From Brevibacillus aydinogluensis (GTDB lineage Bacteria; Bacillota; Bacilli; Brevibacillales; Brevibacillaceae), in NCBI RefSeq assembly GCF_031954365.1, contig NZ_JAUSVZ010000015.1: a DNA stretch of 64,000 nt. The stretch is one strand, 5' to 3'. The notes beneath the pieces were generated by a model. That model was given only the letters and a program-made list of their open reading frames with translations, ran no database searches and had not been told where the DNA came from. Of this stretch, positions 1-9,103 are shown one piece after another (position 1 is the first letter of the stretch; each line of letters starts with the position of its first letter). The position numbers and the translations under genes were made by a program.

Positions 1-1007
1 GCGATCCGCTGTTTTACGGCGTTGGCAGCCTGCTGGCCAAAAAGCTGCACGTGGAAATTTACCCGCATCTCAGCTCGATTCAGCTCGCCTTTGCCAGAAT
101 GGGCGAATCGTGGCAGGATGCCTACTTTGCCAGCGTGCACGGGCGCAGCATGAAGGGACTGGCGCAGCGGATCGACGGCAGGGACAAGGTGGCCCTTTTG
201 ACCGATCGCCAGAACAATCCCGCCGCCATCGCCCGCTACCTGCTTTCGTTTGGCATGACCGAGTACGACGCGTTTGTAGGCGAAAACCTGGGCAGCCAGG
301 AAGAGCGGAGCGGCTGGTACACGCTGGAGGAGATGGCGGAGGGCACCTTTTCCGACCTGAACGTGGTGATCCTGCGCAGGCGGCGGGAGAGTCCTGTCTG
401 GCCGCTCGGCATCGCCGACGAAGCGTTTGCCCAGCGCAAGCCGGACAAAGGGCTGATTACAAAAAAGGAAGTGCGCATACTCAGCCTGGCGCAGATGCAG
501 CTTCACGTCAAAAGCGTCGTCTGGGACATCGGCACCTGCACCGGTTCGGTGGCGATTGAAGCGGCGCGGATCGCCCGGGAAGGCGAGGTGTACGCGGTGG
601 AAAAAAACGCGGACGATTTGGAAAACTGCCGCCAGAACATGGCCAGGTTCCGCACCGATTTCACCGTCGTGCACGCCAGAGCGCCGGAGGGCCTGGAGCA
701 GTTTCCCGATCCGGACGCGGTTTTTATCGGCGGCAGCGGCGGCGAACTGCGGGAGCTTTTGCGCGTATGCTGCAGCCGCTTGAGGCCAAACGGCCGGATC
801 GTCGTCAATGCGGCCACGATCGAGACGCTGTACGCGGCGCTGCAGGCGTTTGCGGAGGAACACTTTGAGACGGCGGTGACGCTGACGCAGCTGTCGCGCA
901 GCAAGCCAATCCTGAACATGACCCGGTTCGAGGGGCTCAACCCCGTCTACATCATCACTGCCTGGGCCAAGCAGGAGTGGAGACAGAGAGGAGGAGACAG
1001 CGCATGA
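1..1007 (+). CDS. cbiET: CbiE-CbiT fusion, cobalt-precorrin C5/C15-methyltransferase and decarboxylase (5' truncated by window edge)
   Basis: The reading frame is open from the first bases of the window, beginning DPLFYGVGSLLAKK, so the true start lies upstream. The N-terminal part is the end of a tetrapyrrole methylase of the CbiE type. From about residue 135 of the visible part a second SAM-methyltransferase domain follows, with the glycine motif WDIGTCTGSVAIEAAR and a downstream acidic residue in AVEKNADD, typical of CbiT. The two together methylate C5 and C15 and remove the C12 acetate carboxyl group in the cobalamin corrin pathway, as the CobL fusion does. The stop codon overlaps the next start (ATGA), so it is the upstream member of a coupled operon. 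Confidence 0.9.
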   Translation, partial: DPLFYGVGSLLAKKLHVEIYPHLSSIQLAFARMGESWQDAYFASVHGRSMKGLAQRIDGRDKVALLTDRQNNPAAIARYLLSFGMTEYDAFVGENLGSQEERSGWYTLEEMAEGTFSDLNVVILRRRRESPVWPLGIADEAFAQRKPDKGLITKKEVRILSLAQMQLHVKSVVWDIGTCTGSVAIEAARIAREGEVYAVEKNADDLENCRQNMARFRTDFTVVHARAPEGLEQFPDPDAVFIGGSGGELRELLRVCCSRLRPNGRIVVNAATIETLYAALQAFAEEHFETAVTLTQLSRSKPILNMTRFEGLNPVYIITAWAKQEWRQRGGDSA

Positions 1008-1720
1008 GCGGGATTGGAACCCTGTACGGCATCGGCGTCGGCCCCGGCGATCCGGAGCTGATTACGGTCAAGGCATTTCGCCTGCTGCAGCAGGCGCCGG
1101 TGGTCGCCTACCCGAAAAAGCGGATGGGCAGCAAAAGCTACGCCCACCAGATTGCCGAGTTGTACGTCAAGCCTTCGGACGGCAAGGAGATGCTCGGACT
1201 GGTCTTTCCGATGACCAAGGACAAGGACGTGCTGGAGCGGGAGTGGGCCAACACAGTGAAGATTGTCTGGGAGCGGCTGCGCCAAGGCAAGGACGTCGCC
1301 TTTGTCACCGAGGGCGATCCGCTGTTTTACAGCACGTTTATTCACATGATGCGGGTGATGCAGGCGGCACATCCCGAGGTGCGGATCGTCTCCGTGCCGG
1401 GCGTCTCCTCGTTTCTCGGCGCCGCTTCCCGGCTCGGCCTGCCGCTTGCGGACGGCGATGAGCAGATCGGCATCATTCCGGCCACGGACGACCGGGAGGC
1501 GATGCGACAGGCGCTGCTTTCGCACGACTGCGTCGTCTTTTTGAAGGTGGCCAAGGTGCTGCCGATGATCATCGGGCTGCTGCGCGAGCTGGATCTCGTC
1601 GACAAGGCGGCCGTCGCCACGAAAGTGACCTCCGCCGAAGAAATGGTGTGGACGGACGTCCGCGAGCTGGAGCAGGCAGAGCTTGGTTACCTCACACTGA
1701 TGGTGGTGAAAAGGACATGA
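1004..1720 (+). CDS. cobI: Precorrin-2 / cobalt-factor II C20-methyltransferase
   Basis: A 238-residue tetrapyrrole methylase (CbiL/CobI family) that uses SAM to methylate C20 of the corrin precursor. The N-terminal family signature YGIGVGPGDPELITVKA is present, followed by the central loop TEGDPLFYSTF and the VPGVSSF segment typical of the fold. The ATG at 1004 overlaps the previous stop by ATGA and follows a GAGGAGA ribosome-binding site. A longer frame reaches 977 but would lack an RBS. The neighbours are all corrin-ring enzymes, which supports CobI/CbiL rather than another methylase of the same superfamily. Confidence 0.9.
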   Translation: MSGIGTLYGIGVGPGDPELITVKAFRLLQQAPVVAYPKKRMGSKSYAHQIAELYVKPSDGKEMLGLVFPMTKDKDVLEREWANTVKIVWERLRQGKDVAFVTEGDPLFYSTFIHMMRVMQAAHPEVRIVSVPGVSSFLGAASRLGLPLADGDEQIGIIPATDDREAMRQALLSHDCVVFLKVAKVLPMIIGLLRELDLVDKAAVATKVTSAEEMVWTDVRELEQAELGYLTLMVVKRT

Positions 1721-2499
1721 AACTGTACATCGTGGGAGCGGGTCCTGGCGATCCCGATCTGATTACCGTAAAAGGGCTGAAACTGCTGCAGCAGGCGGAT
1801 GTCGTCCTCTACACCGACTCGCTCGTCAGCGGCGAACTGGCGGCCAAGGCCAAGCCGGGCGCGGAAATCCTGCAAAGCTCCGGCATGGCACTGGAAGAAA
1901 TGGTGGACTTGATGGTCGACCGCGTCCGCCAGGGGAAAACAGTGGTCCGGCTGCACACCGGCGACCCGTCCGTCTACGGCGCGACGATGGAGCAGATCGC
2001 TCTCCTGAAACAGGCGGGCATAGACGTGGAGATCGTGCCGGGCGTCAGCTCCGTCTTTGCCGCGGCGGCGGCGCTGGGGGCGGAATTGACCATCCCCGAG
2101 CTGACGCAGACGCTGATCCTCACCCGAGCGGAGGGGCGCACTCCGGTGCCGGAACGGGAAAAGCTGCGTGCGCTGGCGGAGCATCACTGCACGATCGCCC
2201 TGTTTTTGAGCGCCACCCTGACGAAAAAAGTGGTCCGCGAGCTGACGGAAGCTGGCTGGAGCGAAGACACGCCGGTGGCGGTGGTGCAGCGGGCAAGCTG
2301 GCCGGACCAGGTGATCGTCCGCACCACGCTGAAAGATCTGGACGAAGAGATGGCCAAGCACGGCATCCGCTCGCACGCGATGATTCTGGCCGGCTGGGCG
2401 CTTGACCCGTCGCTACACGAAAAGAGCAGGCAGCACCGCTCCAGGCTGTACGACAAATCCTTTACCCATGGGTACAGAAAAGGTGTGACAGAGGGATGA
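1717..2499 (+). CDS. cobM: Precorrin-4 / cobalt-precorrin-4 C11-methyltransferase
   Basis: A 260-residue tetrapyrrole methylase of the CbiF/CobM type that methylates C11 before ring contraction is completed. It has YIVGAGPGDPDLITVKG at the N-terminus, RLHTGDPSVYGATMEQ in the middle and VPGVSSVFAAAAALG after it; this spacing fits CbiF. I chose the ATG at 1717 because it overlaps the cobI stop as ATGA. The longer frame from 1648 lies inside cobI and has no ribosome-binding site. It is followed directly by cbiG, its usual next step in the anaerobic-type pathway. Confidence 0.9.
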   Translation: MKLYIVGAGPGDPDLITVKGLKLLQQADVVLYTDSLVSGELAAKAKPGAEILQSSGMALEEMVDLMVDRVRQGKTVVRLHTGDPSVYGATMEQIALLKQAGIDVEIVPGVSSVFAAAAALGAELTIPELTQTLILTRAEGRTPVPEREKLRALAEHHCTIALFLSATLTKKVVRELTEAGWSEDTPVAVVQRASWPDQVIVRTTLKDLDEEMAKHGIRSHAMILAGWALDPSLHEKSRQHRSRLYDKSFTHGYRKGVTEG

Positions 2500-3662
2500 T
2501 CATCGAATTGACGGAAGGAGAGATTCCCGCCATCCGGCAGAAAGGGGAGTACGCGATCATCGCCATCACCAAGCACGGTGTGGAGATGGCGCGCCGGCTC
2601 TACGCATCGTTTCCGGGGACGGATCTCTACTACATGAGCAAGTTTGCCAAGGGCGACGAGGAAGCAAAGGGCATCCAGCTGTTTTCCGGCAGCGTGCGCC
2701 TGCTGTTTCCCGCGCTTTGGCCGGCCTACAAGGGACTGATCGTGATTATCTCGCTCGGTGCCGTCGTGCGAATGATCGCACCGCTATTGACGGACAAAAA
2801 GACCGATCCCGGTGTGGTGGTGATCGACGACAAGGGAGAACATGTGATTAGCGTGCTGTCCGGACACCTCGGCGGCGCCAACGAACTGGCGCGGGAAGTG
2901 GCAGCGGTGATGGGAGCGCGGCCGGTGATCACGACCGCCTCCGACGTGCAGAAGACGATACCTGTCGACCTGTTTGGCCGCCGTTTTGGCTGGGAGTGGG
3001 AGTCCGCAGATAAGCTAACCCCGGTCAGCGCCTCCGTGGTCAATGAGGAACGCGTCGCCGTAGTGCAGGAGTCGGGGGAGCGGAACTGGTGGATGCACGA
3101 CACGCCGATGCCCCCCAACATTCGGGTGTACGAGACCATACCGGATGCGCTGGCTGACCGGCCGCAAGCGGCGCTGGTGGTGACGCACCGTCTGCTTACC
3201 CGCGAGGAACAAGCCATTTTGGACAACGGGGTCCTGTACCGGCCCAAGGTGATCGTGCTTGGCATCGGCTGCAACCGCGGCACGTCGGCGGAAGAGATCG
3301 AGGCGGTGATCAAGGAAACGCTGGAGGAGCTGCAATTCTCCGTGAAGAGCGTCAAGGCGGTGGCCACGATCGACTTGAAAAAGGATGAAGCAGGTCTGAT
3401 CGCCGTGTGTGAAAAATACGGCTGGCCGTTTGTCTGGTATGCGCCGGATGAGCTGAACCGCGTGCCGATGGAGGAGCCGTCGGACACGGTGTTCAAGTAC
3501 ACCGGCGCGTACGGGGTGAGCGAACCGGCGGCCAAGCTGTACGCGGGCGTGGAGAAACTGGTGCTGACCAAGAAAAAATCGGGCAACGTCACCATATCTG
3601 TGGGACTGATGCCGTACGGCGAGGAGGGACGTCCATGCGTGCCAACGACCGCCGGATCGTGA
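2496..3662 (+). CDS. cbiG: Cobalt-precorrin 5A hydrolase CbiG
   Basis: A 388-residue CbiG homologue that opens the delta-lactone of cobalt-precorrin-5A and releases acetaldehyde, a hallmark of the anaerobic (early cobalt) route. Family segments visible are SLGAVVRMIAPLL near residue 90, LSGHLGGANELAREVA near residue 125, and the C-terminal GIGCNRGTSAEEIE and KEDEAG-like substrate region. CbiG rather than the oxygen-dependent CobG implies an anaerobic-type corrin pathway. It overlaps cobM by ATGA, and its 3' end overlaps the next gene by 28 nt. Confidence 0.9.
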   Translation: MIIELTEGEIPAIRQKGEYAIIAITKHGVEMARRLYASFPGTDLYYMSKFAKGDEEAKGIQLFSGSVRLLFPALWPAYKGLIVIISLGAVVRMIAPLLTDKKTDPGVVVIDDKGEHVISVLSGHLGGANELAREVAAVMGARPVITTASDVQKTIPVDLFGRRFGWEWESADKLTPVSASVVNEERVAVVQESGERNWWMHDTPMPPNIRVYETIPDALADRPQAALVVTHRLLTREEQAILDNGVLYRPKVIVLGIGCNRGTSAEEIEAVIKETLEELQFSVKSVKAVATIDLKKDEAGLIAVCEKYGWPFVWYAPDELNRVPMEEPSDTVFKYTGAYGVSEPAAKLYAGVEKLVLTKKKSGNVTISVGLMPYGEEGRPCVPTTAGS

Positions 3663-5023
3663 TCGCCGGAACGGGCAGCGGTGCCGGCAAGACGACCGTC
3701 ACCATCGGCCTGATGGCGGCCTTGAAGAAAAAAGGGTACGTCGTCCAGGGGTTCAAGTGCGGCCCGGATTACATCGACCCAACCTACCACACGGCAGTGA
3801 CAGGAAGGGTGTCGCGAAACCTGGACAGTTGGATGCTGCCGCACGACACCGTCCGGGAGATTTTTGCCCGTGGTTCGGAAGGGGCGGACATCGCCGTGAT
3901 CGAGGGCGTGATGGGCATGTACGACGGTAAGGAGCCGACCAGCGACCGGGGCAGCACGGCGGAAATCAGCCTGCTGACGGCATCGCCCGTGCTGCTGGTG
4001 GTCAACTGCCAGAGCATGGCCCGCAGCGCGGCAGCCATCGTCAAGGGCTTTCAAATGCTCAACCCGCAGGTGAAGATCGTCGGCGTGATCGCCAACAAAG
4101 CGGGCAGCGAGGGGCACTATCAGATCATCAAGGCTGCCGTCGAGCAGGAGTGCGGCGTGCCGGTCGTGGGCTACCTCAGGCGGGAGGACGGCCTGGAAAT
4201 CCCCGAACGCCATCTCGGCCTGGTGCCGTCGGTGGAACGGGGCGAACTGCAGCCGCTGTTTGACCGTCTGGCCGAACGGGTGGCGGAGTCTGTGGATGTA
4301 GACCGCGTCTGGGAGCTGGCGCAGGCAGAACCGTTTTCTGCGGAGCGGAAGCTGTTTGCTCCCGTCCCCGCTGTTCCCAAAGAGAAGCGGGTGAAGATCG
4401 CCGTCGCCAGGGACGCGGCATTCCACTTTTACTATCCGGAAAACCTGGAGCTGCTGGAGGCAAACGGAGCGGAACTGCTCTTTTTCTCCCCGCTGGCTGG
4501 CGAGCCCGTGCCGCAGGAGGCGGACGGCCTCTATATCGGCGGCGGGTTTCCCGAGGAGTTTGCCGCCGAGCTGTCGCGCAGCCGGACGGTGTTGGAGTCG
4601 ATCCGCCGGGCTGTGCGCGATGGACTGCCGACGCTGGCGGAGTGCGGCGGATTCATGTACCTGACCGATGCGATCGTGACGACGGACGGACACACCTACC
4701 CGATGGCCGGAATCATCCCCGGCGCGGTGACGATGCAGAAACGGCTGGCCGCGCTCGGCTACCGGGAGGTGCGGGGGACAGCGGAAAACTTCCTGATCGG
4801 CCCGGACGAACTCGTCCATGGGCACGAGTTTCACTACTCCACGTTTGCGCCTGAACACACGATGCCGTACGCGTATCAGACAAAGGGACTGCGCGGCACG
4901 AAACCGGAGGGGTACGCCCGCGGCAATCTGGTGGCCGGCTACACCCATCTGCACTTCGCTTCCAACCCTGCCCTGCCCAAGCGCTGGGTGGAGCGGTGTC
5001 GGGAGGTGAAGGCGCGTGGCTAA
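3635..5023 (+). CDS. cobB: Cobyrinic acid a,c-diamide synthase
   Basis: A 462-residue CbiA/CobB enzyme that amidates the a and c side chains of cobyrinate using glutamine and ATP. The N-terminal ATP site is GTGSGAGKTTVTIGL (residues about 12-26), followed by the dethiobiotin-synthetase-like GPDYIDPTYH. The C-terminal class I amidotransferase domain carries its nucleophilic cysteine in LAECGGFMYL and an HFASNPA segment near the end. The start at 3635 follows GAGGGA and lies inside the 3' end of cbiG, consistent with translational coupling. Confidence 0.92.
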   Translation: MRANDRRIVIAGTGSGAGKTTVTIGLMAALKKKGYVVQGFKCGPDYIDPTYHTAVTGRVSRNLDSWMLPHDTVREIFARGSEGADIAVIEGVMGMYDGKEPTSDRGSTAEISLLTASPVLLVVNCQSMARSAAAIVKGFQMLNPQVKIVGVIANKAGSEGHYQIIKAAVEQECGVPVVGYLRREDGLEIPERHLGLVPSVERGELQPLFDRLAERVAESVDVDRVWELAQAEPFSAERKLFAPVPAVPKEKRVKIAVARDAAFHFYYPENLELLEANGAELLFFSPLAGEPVPQEADGLYIGGGFPEEFAAELSRSRTVLESIRRAVRDGLPTLAECGGFMYLTDAIVTTDGHTYPMAGIIPGAVTMQKRLAALGYREVRGTAENFLIGPDELVHGHEFHYSTFAPEHTMPYAYQTKGLRGTKPEGYARGNLVAGYTHLHFASNPALPKRWVERCREVKARG

Positions 5024-6533
5024 GGCATTGCCGCTAATGATTCAGGGAACCAGTTCTGACGCCGGGAAGAGCGTGCTGGCGACGGCCTTTTGCCGCATCT
5101 TTGCCCAGGACGGCTACAAGACAGCTCCTTTCAAATCGCAAAACATGGCGCTCAACTCCTACGTCACCCTGGACGGCAAGGAGATCGGACGGGCGCAGGG
5201 CGTGCAGGCGGAGGCGGCCGGCATCGTCGCCACCACCGACATGAATCCAATCCTGATCAAGCCGACCAGGGACGCGGAATCGCAGGTTGTGGTCAATGGC
5301 GAACCGTACGCCAACATGAAGGCGCTCGCCTACCGCAGCGATTTTTTTGAGGAGGGACTGCGCGTGATCCGGGAAGCGTACGGCCGGCTGGCTGCTGCGT
5401 ACGAGCGGATCGTGATCGAGGGAGCGGGCAGTCCGGCCGAGGTCAACCTGAACGATCGGGAATTGGTCAACATGCGGGTGGCTCGCCTCGCCAACGCGCC
5501 GGTCATCCTGGTGGCCGACATCGAACGGGGCGGCGTCTTCGCCAGCCTGGTAGGTACGCTGCAATTGCTGGAGCCGCAGGATCGGGAGCGGGTGATCGGC
5601 GTGATCATCAACCGGTTTCGCGGCGATTTGTCCCTGCTCAAGCCGGGGCTGGACTGGTTTGAACAGTATACGGGCAAACCGGTGCTGGGCGTCGTTCCGT
5701 TCATTCCCGACCTGTGGATCGACGCGGAGGATTCGCTCATCCTGCACCGCTACCAGGGGCAAACGGAAACGGCCCGGGAGATTGATGTCGCCGTGATCCG
5801 CTATCCGCGCATTTCCAACTTTACCGACGCCGATCCGTTTTTCGTCGAGCCGGACTGCACCGTGCGCTATGTCTCCCGGCCGGAAGAGCTGGGGCAGCCC
5901 GATCTGATTCTGCTCCCCGGCAGCAAAAACACGCTGGAAGACCTCTTGTTCCTGCGTAAGACGGGTTTGGAGCGGGCAATTCTCGCGCTGCATGAGGCAG
6001 GACGCTCGTATCTGGTCGGCCTGTGCGGCGGCTATCAGATGCTGGGCCGGACGATCAACGACCCGGACGGGGTGGAATCCCCGCGTCAATCGGTGGAAGG
6101 CATGGGCTTGATCCCGATGACGACCACGCTGGAGCGGCGCAAGATCACCGTTCAGAGCAGCGGCGAAGCGTCATTTGCAGGCCGGCGGATTCGGCTGGAG
6201 GGATACGAAATCCACATGGGCCGTTCCGTATTTGCCGACGGGGCGGCTCCGTTCATCCGGCTTGCCGATCGCGCCGAGGGGTTTTATGATCCCAAGCGGC
6301 GGGTGCTCGGCACGTATCTGCACGGATTGTTTCACAACGATGAATTCCGCTGGATGCTGCTCGATGAGCTGCGCGCACGGAAGGGACTGGCGCCGCTTGG
6401 CGAACGGCCGTCATTTGTCGCGCTGCGGGAGCGCGGCTTCGACCTGCTGGCCGACTGCGTCAGGAGACACGTGCGGCTGGATCTGATCGAGGAGCAGATG
6501 AGAGCGTTTCAGGAAAATGGGGTGGGAAAATGA
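5016..6533 (+). CDS. cobQ: Cobyric acid synthase
   Basis: A 505-residue CbiP/CobQ enzyme that carries out the four remaining side-chain amidations to give cobyric acid. The P-loop-like site GTSSDAGKSVLATAF is at the N-terminus and the amidotransferase cysteine is in VGLCGGYQMLG near residue 335. The catalytic histidine region GTYLHGLFHND lies near residue 430. A GTG start at 5016, preceded by GGGAGGTGA, overlaps the cobB stop. Length and domain order match the family. Confidence 0.93.
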   Translation: MAKALPLMIQGTSSDAGKSVLATAFCRIFAQDGYKTAPFKSQNMALNSYVTLDGKEIGRAQGVQAEAAGIVATTDMNPILIKPTRDAESQVVVNGEPYANMKALAYRSDFFEEGLRVIREAYGRLAAAYERIVIEGAGSPAEVNLNDRELVNMRVARLANAPVILVADIERGGVFASLVGTLQLLEPQDRERVIGVIINRFRGDLSLLKPGLDWFEQYTGKPVLGVVPFIPDLWIDAEDSLILHRYQGQTETAREIDVAVIRYPRISNFTDADPFFVEPDCTVRYVSRPEELGQPDLILLPGSKNTLEDLLFLRKTGLERAILALHEAGRSYLVGLCGGYQMLGRTINDPDGVESPRQSVEGMGLIPMTTTLERRKITVQSSGEASFAGRRIRLEGYEIHMGRSVFADGAAPFIRLADRAEGFYDPKRRVLGTYLHGLFHNDEFRWMLLDELRARKGLAPLGERPSFVALRERGFDLLADCVRRHVRLDLIEEQMRAFQENGVGK

Positions 6534-7582
6534 ACACAAACAGGACACAACCGTATGGAAAAATAGAACCGCTGAACGAAGCGGCTGCGATCGAGGCCAG
6601 ACGCCGCGTGGATCAGCTGACAAAACCGCTGGGCAGCCTGGGCCGGCTGGAAGAGCTGGCTGTCCGGCTGGCGGCGATGACGGGTAACGCGCTTCCTTCC
6701 GTTACGCCGCCCGGCGTGCTGGTCTTTGCCGCCGACCACGGCGTGGCCGCCGAAGGAGTCTCCGCTTATCCGCAGGAAGTGACTGTCCAGATGGTCGCCA
6801 ACTTCGCGGCCGGGGGAGCGGCGATCAACGTCTTTTCCCGCCAGATCGGAGCTCTGCTGCACGTGGTGGACGTGGGGGTGGCTGCCGATGTGGAAGTGCC
6901 TGGTGTGTGGCGAAAAAAAATCAGGCCCGGCACCGGCAACATGCTGCGGGAGGAGGCCATGACCCTGGATGAGGCGGAGCGTGCCATCCGAGTCGGCCTG
7001 GAGAGCGCCGAAGCGATCATCGACGAGGGAGCAAAGCTGTTGATCATCGGTGAGATGGGAATCGGAAACACTACGGCCAGCAGCGCCCTGCTGGCGGCGC
7101 TTACCGGTGCGCAGCCGGACGAATTGGTGGGCCGTGGGACAGGTGTCGACGACGCGGCGTGGGAGCGGAAAAAAGCAGTCGTCAAACAGGCCCTCGACCG
7201 GCATCGCCCCGACCCGGATCGGCCGCTGGAGGCGCTGGCCAAAGTAGGCGGTCTGGAAATCGGCGCCATGGCAGGAGCCGTGCTCGGAGCCGCGGCACGC
7301 CGCATCCCCGTGCTGGTGGACGGCTTCATCTCCACGGTGGCGGCACTGCTGGCCGTCCGTCTCAATCCGGGAGCGGCTGACTACCTGATTGCGGGCCACC
7401 GCTCCCAGGAACCGGGTCATCTCCACGCGCTCCGGGCACTGGGCATGGAGCCGCTGATCGACCTGGGCCTCAGGCTGGGCGAAGGAAGCGGGGCGGCGGT
7501 GGCGTTTCCGATCGTGGAGGCGGCCACCCGGATGATTCGGGAGATGGCGACATTTGAGTCGGCAGGGGTGAGCAATCGATGA
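6530..7582 (+). CDS. cobT: Nicotinate-nucleotide:dimethylbenzimidazole phosphoribosyltransferase
   Basis: A 350-residue CobT that makes alpha-ribazole phosphate, the activated lower ligand of cobalamin. Recognisable segments are KPLGSLGRLEELA at the N-terminus, FAADHGVAAEGVSAYP, GEMGIGNTTASSALLAAL, DGFISTVAAL and the C-terminal GLRLGEGSGAAVAFP that carries the catalytic glutamate. The ATG at 6530 overlaps the cobQ stop (ATGA). Its presence inside a corrin-ring operon shows that lower-loop assembly is encoded together with ring synthesis here. Confidence 0.94.
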   Translation: MNTNRTQPYGKIEPLNEAAAIEARRRVDQLTKPLGSLGRLEELAVRLAAMTGNALPSVTPPGVLVFAADHGVAAEGVSAYPQEVTVQMVANFAAGGAAINVFSRQIGALLHVVDVGVAADVEVPGVWRKKIRPGTGNMLREEAMTLDEAERAIRVGLESAEAIIDEGAKLLIIGEMGIGNTTASSALLAALTGAQPDELVGRGTGVDDAAWERKKAVVKQALDRHRPDPDRPLEALAKVGGLEIGAMAGAVLGAAARRIPVLVDGFISTVAALLAVRLNPGAADYLIAGHRSQEPGHLHALRALGMEPLIDLGLRLGEGSGAAVAFPIVEAATRMIREMATFESAGVSNR

Positions 7583-8337
7583 CGCAGCGCGGCAAGGTGT
7601 ACCTTGTCGGTGCGGGCCCGGGCGATCCCAAGCTGATCACCGTCAAAGGGCTGGAGTGTTTGCGCGCGGCGGATGTGGTCATCTACGACCGGTTGGCCAA
7701 TCCGGCGCTGCTGGAGCACGTCCGGGAAGACGCCGAGCGCATCTACTGCGGCAAACTGCCGCGCAACCACACGATGCGGCAGGAGGCGATCAACGAGCTG
7801 CTGGCGGAAAAGGCGTTGGAGGGCAAAACGGTCGTCCGGCTCAAGGGCGGTGATCCGTGCGTGTTTGGCCGGGTTGGTGAAGAAGTGGAGCATTTGGCGC
7901 AAAGAGGCGTTCCGTTTGAAATCGTTCCCGGCGTTACGGCCGGCATCGCCGCTCCCGCCTACGCCGGCATCCCGGTCACGCATCGGGAGCACGGCTCTTC
8001 CTTTGCCGTGGTGACCGGGCACTTGAGCGGCGGCAAATCGGCAGAGGAGGAGGAAAGGTGGCGGGCGCTGGCACGCGGCGTGGACACAGTCGCCTTTTAC
8101 ATGGGGATTGCCAATCTGCCGCTGATTTGTGCCCGGCTCCTGGAACATGGACGCCGGCCGGACACGCCCGTCGCCGTGATCGCCAGGGGGACGCTGCCGG
8201 AGCAGGCGACAGTGACCGGGAGTCTGGCCACCATCGTGGAAACAGTCCAGCGCCACCCTGGCATCTCCAACCCCGCGATCATTCTGTTCGGAGACGTGGT
8301 ACAATTGCGGGAGAAGATCAAGTGGTTCGAGGAGTGA
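7579..8337 (+). CDS. cobA: Uroporphyrinogen-III C-methyltransferase (SUMT)
   Basis: A 252-residue single-domain SUMT that adds two SAM-derived methyl groups to uroporphyrinogen III to give precorrin-2, the branch point to sirohaem and cobalamin. Family motifs VGAGPGDPKLITVKG, VIYDRLANPALL, RLKGGDPCVFGRVGEEVE and the VVTGHLSGG region are all present. It lacks the CysG dehydrogenase/ferrochelatase fusion; that function is supplied by the next gene. The start overlaps the cobT stop as ATGA. Confidence 0.94.
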   Translation: MTQRGKVYLVGAGPGDPKLITVKGLECLRAADVVIYDRLANPALLEHVREDAERIYCGKLPRNHTMRQEAINELLAEKALEGKTVVRLKGGDPCVFGRVGEEVEHLAQRGVPFEIVPGVTAGIAAPAYAGIPVTHREHGSSFAVVTGHLSGGKSAEEEERWRALARGVDTVAFYMGIANLPLICARLLEHGRRPDTPVAVIARGTLPEQATVTGSLATIVETVQRHPGISNPAIILFGDVVQLREKIKWFEE

Positions 8338-8343
8338 GGCAGG

Positions 8344-8982
8344 GTGCGGCTCTACCCGATGATGGCGAATCTGCGGGACAAACAGTGTCTTGTCGTCGGT
8401 GGAGGACGTGTGGCGGAGCGAAAGATTGGCGGCTTGCTGAACACAGGAGCCGTCGTCACGGTCGTCAGTCCCGCCTGCACGCCGACAGTCCAGTCGTGGG
8501 CGGAAGCGGGGCGCATTACGCTGCACCGCCGCCGGTTTGACCCTGACGACGTGCGGGACGCGGTCGTGGTGATCGCAGCCACGGACGATCCCGGCGTCAA
8601 TCTGGCCGTTCACCGGGCGTGCGGCTCGCACCAGTGGGTCAACATTGTGGACCGCCCCGACTTGTGCACGTTTACCGTCCCGTCCGTGGTGGAGCGGGGC
8701 GACTTGCAGATCGCCATATCCACGGGCGGACACAACCCCGGTCTGGCAAAAAAACTGCGCCGGCAGTTGGAGGAGCAGTTCGGTCCGGAGTACGCAGAAT
8801 ACACAGCCTTTTTGGGCGCGATGCGGGACAGGGTGCTCGCGCTCGGACTGGACGAGACACAGCGCCGGGCCGTTCTGGCCGAACTGCTGGACGACCGCTT
8901 CCTGCGGTTGACTGCGGCGGGAGAGACAAAGCGGCGCGATCAGGAAGCGGAGCAGGTGTTCCGAACCCTGGGGAAACCTTGA
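8344..8982 (+). CDS. sirC: Precorrin-2 dehydrogenase (SirC / CysG N-domain / Met8 family)
   Basis: A 212-residue NAD-dependent dehydrogenase that oxidises precorrin-2 to sirohydrochlorin. It opens with an ACT-like lead and a Rossmann motif VVGGGRVAERKIGGLL, followed by IAATDDPGVN and NIVDRPDLCTFTVPS, which are characteristic of the family. The GTG start at 8344 lies 6 nt after cobA and follows GAGGCAGG. Placed last in the operon, it joins with cobA to make the pathway entry steps available from the same transcript. Whether it also chelates metal cannot be judged from sequence. Confidence 0.88.
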   Translation: MRLYPMMANLRDKQCLVVGGGRVAERKIGGLLNTGAVVTVVSPACTPTVQSWAEAGRITLHRRRFDPDDVRDAVVVIAATDDPGVNLAVHRACGSHQWVNIVDRPDLCTFTVPSVVERGDLQIAISTGGHNPGLAKKLRRQLEEQFGPEYAEYTAFLGAMRDRVLALGLDETQRRAVLAELLDDRFLRLTAAGETKRRDQEAEQVFRTLGKP

Positions 8983-8994
8983 ATGAAATCTCGT

Positions 8995-9037
8995 GAACCG
9001 GAAGCCCGGACAACGGGTGTTCCGGTTCTTTTGCTTT
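8995..9037 (+). terminator. Rho-independent terminator of the cobalamin operon
   Basis: A perfect 9-bp outer stem (GAACCGGAA / TTCCGGTTC) encloses a CCCG/CGGG inner stem and is followed by TTTTGCTTTTT. It starts 12 nt after the sirC stop. Confidence 0.88.
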
Positions 9038-9058
9038 TTCCGGCCAAAGTTGTATAAT
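9031..9058 (+). promoter_or_regulatory. Sigma-A-type promoter of the PrpR-like regulator gene
   Basis: TTGCTT (9031-9036), a 16-bp spacer and a consensus TATAAT (9053-9058). The -35 lies in the T-tract of the preceding terminator. Confidence 0.6.
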
Positions 9059-9067
9059 TTTAGCGAT

Positions 9068-9090
9068 ATATGTTTCATTTCGCAACATAT
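9068..9090 (+). promoter_or_regulatory. Candidate operator A of the PrpR-like regulator
   Basis: Inverted repeat ATATGTT/AACATAT around a 9-nt centre. It shares the 10-mer TGTTTCATTT and the AACA end with the palindrome upstream of kdgT (10982-11002), at identical 17-nt spacing. It lies just downstream of the -10, a position expected for autorepression (inference). Confidence 0.5.
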
Positions 9091-9103
9091 TGGGGGCAAG
9101 AAC

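Noticed and set aside
2726..4954. Long minus-strand frame in the cobalamin operon
   Set aside because: Shadow of cbiG and cobB; no recognisable protein features.
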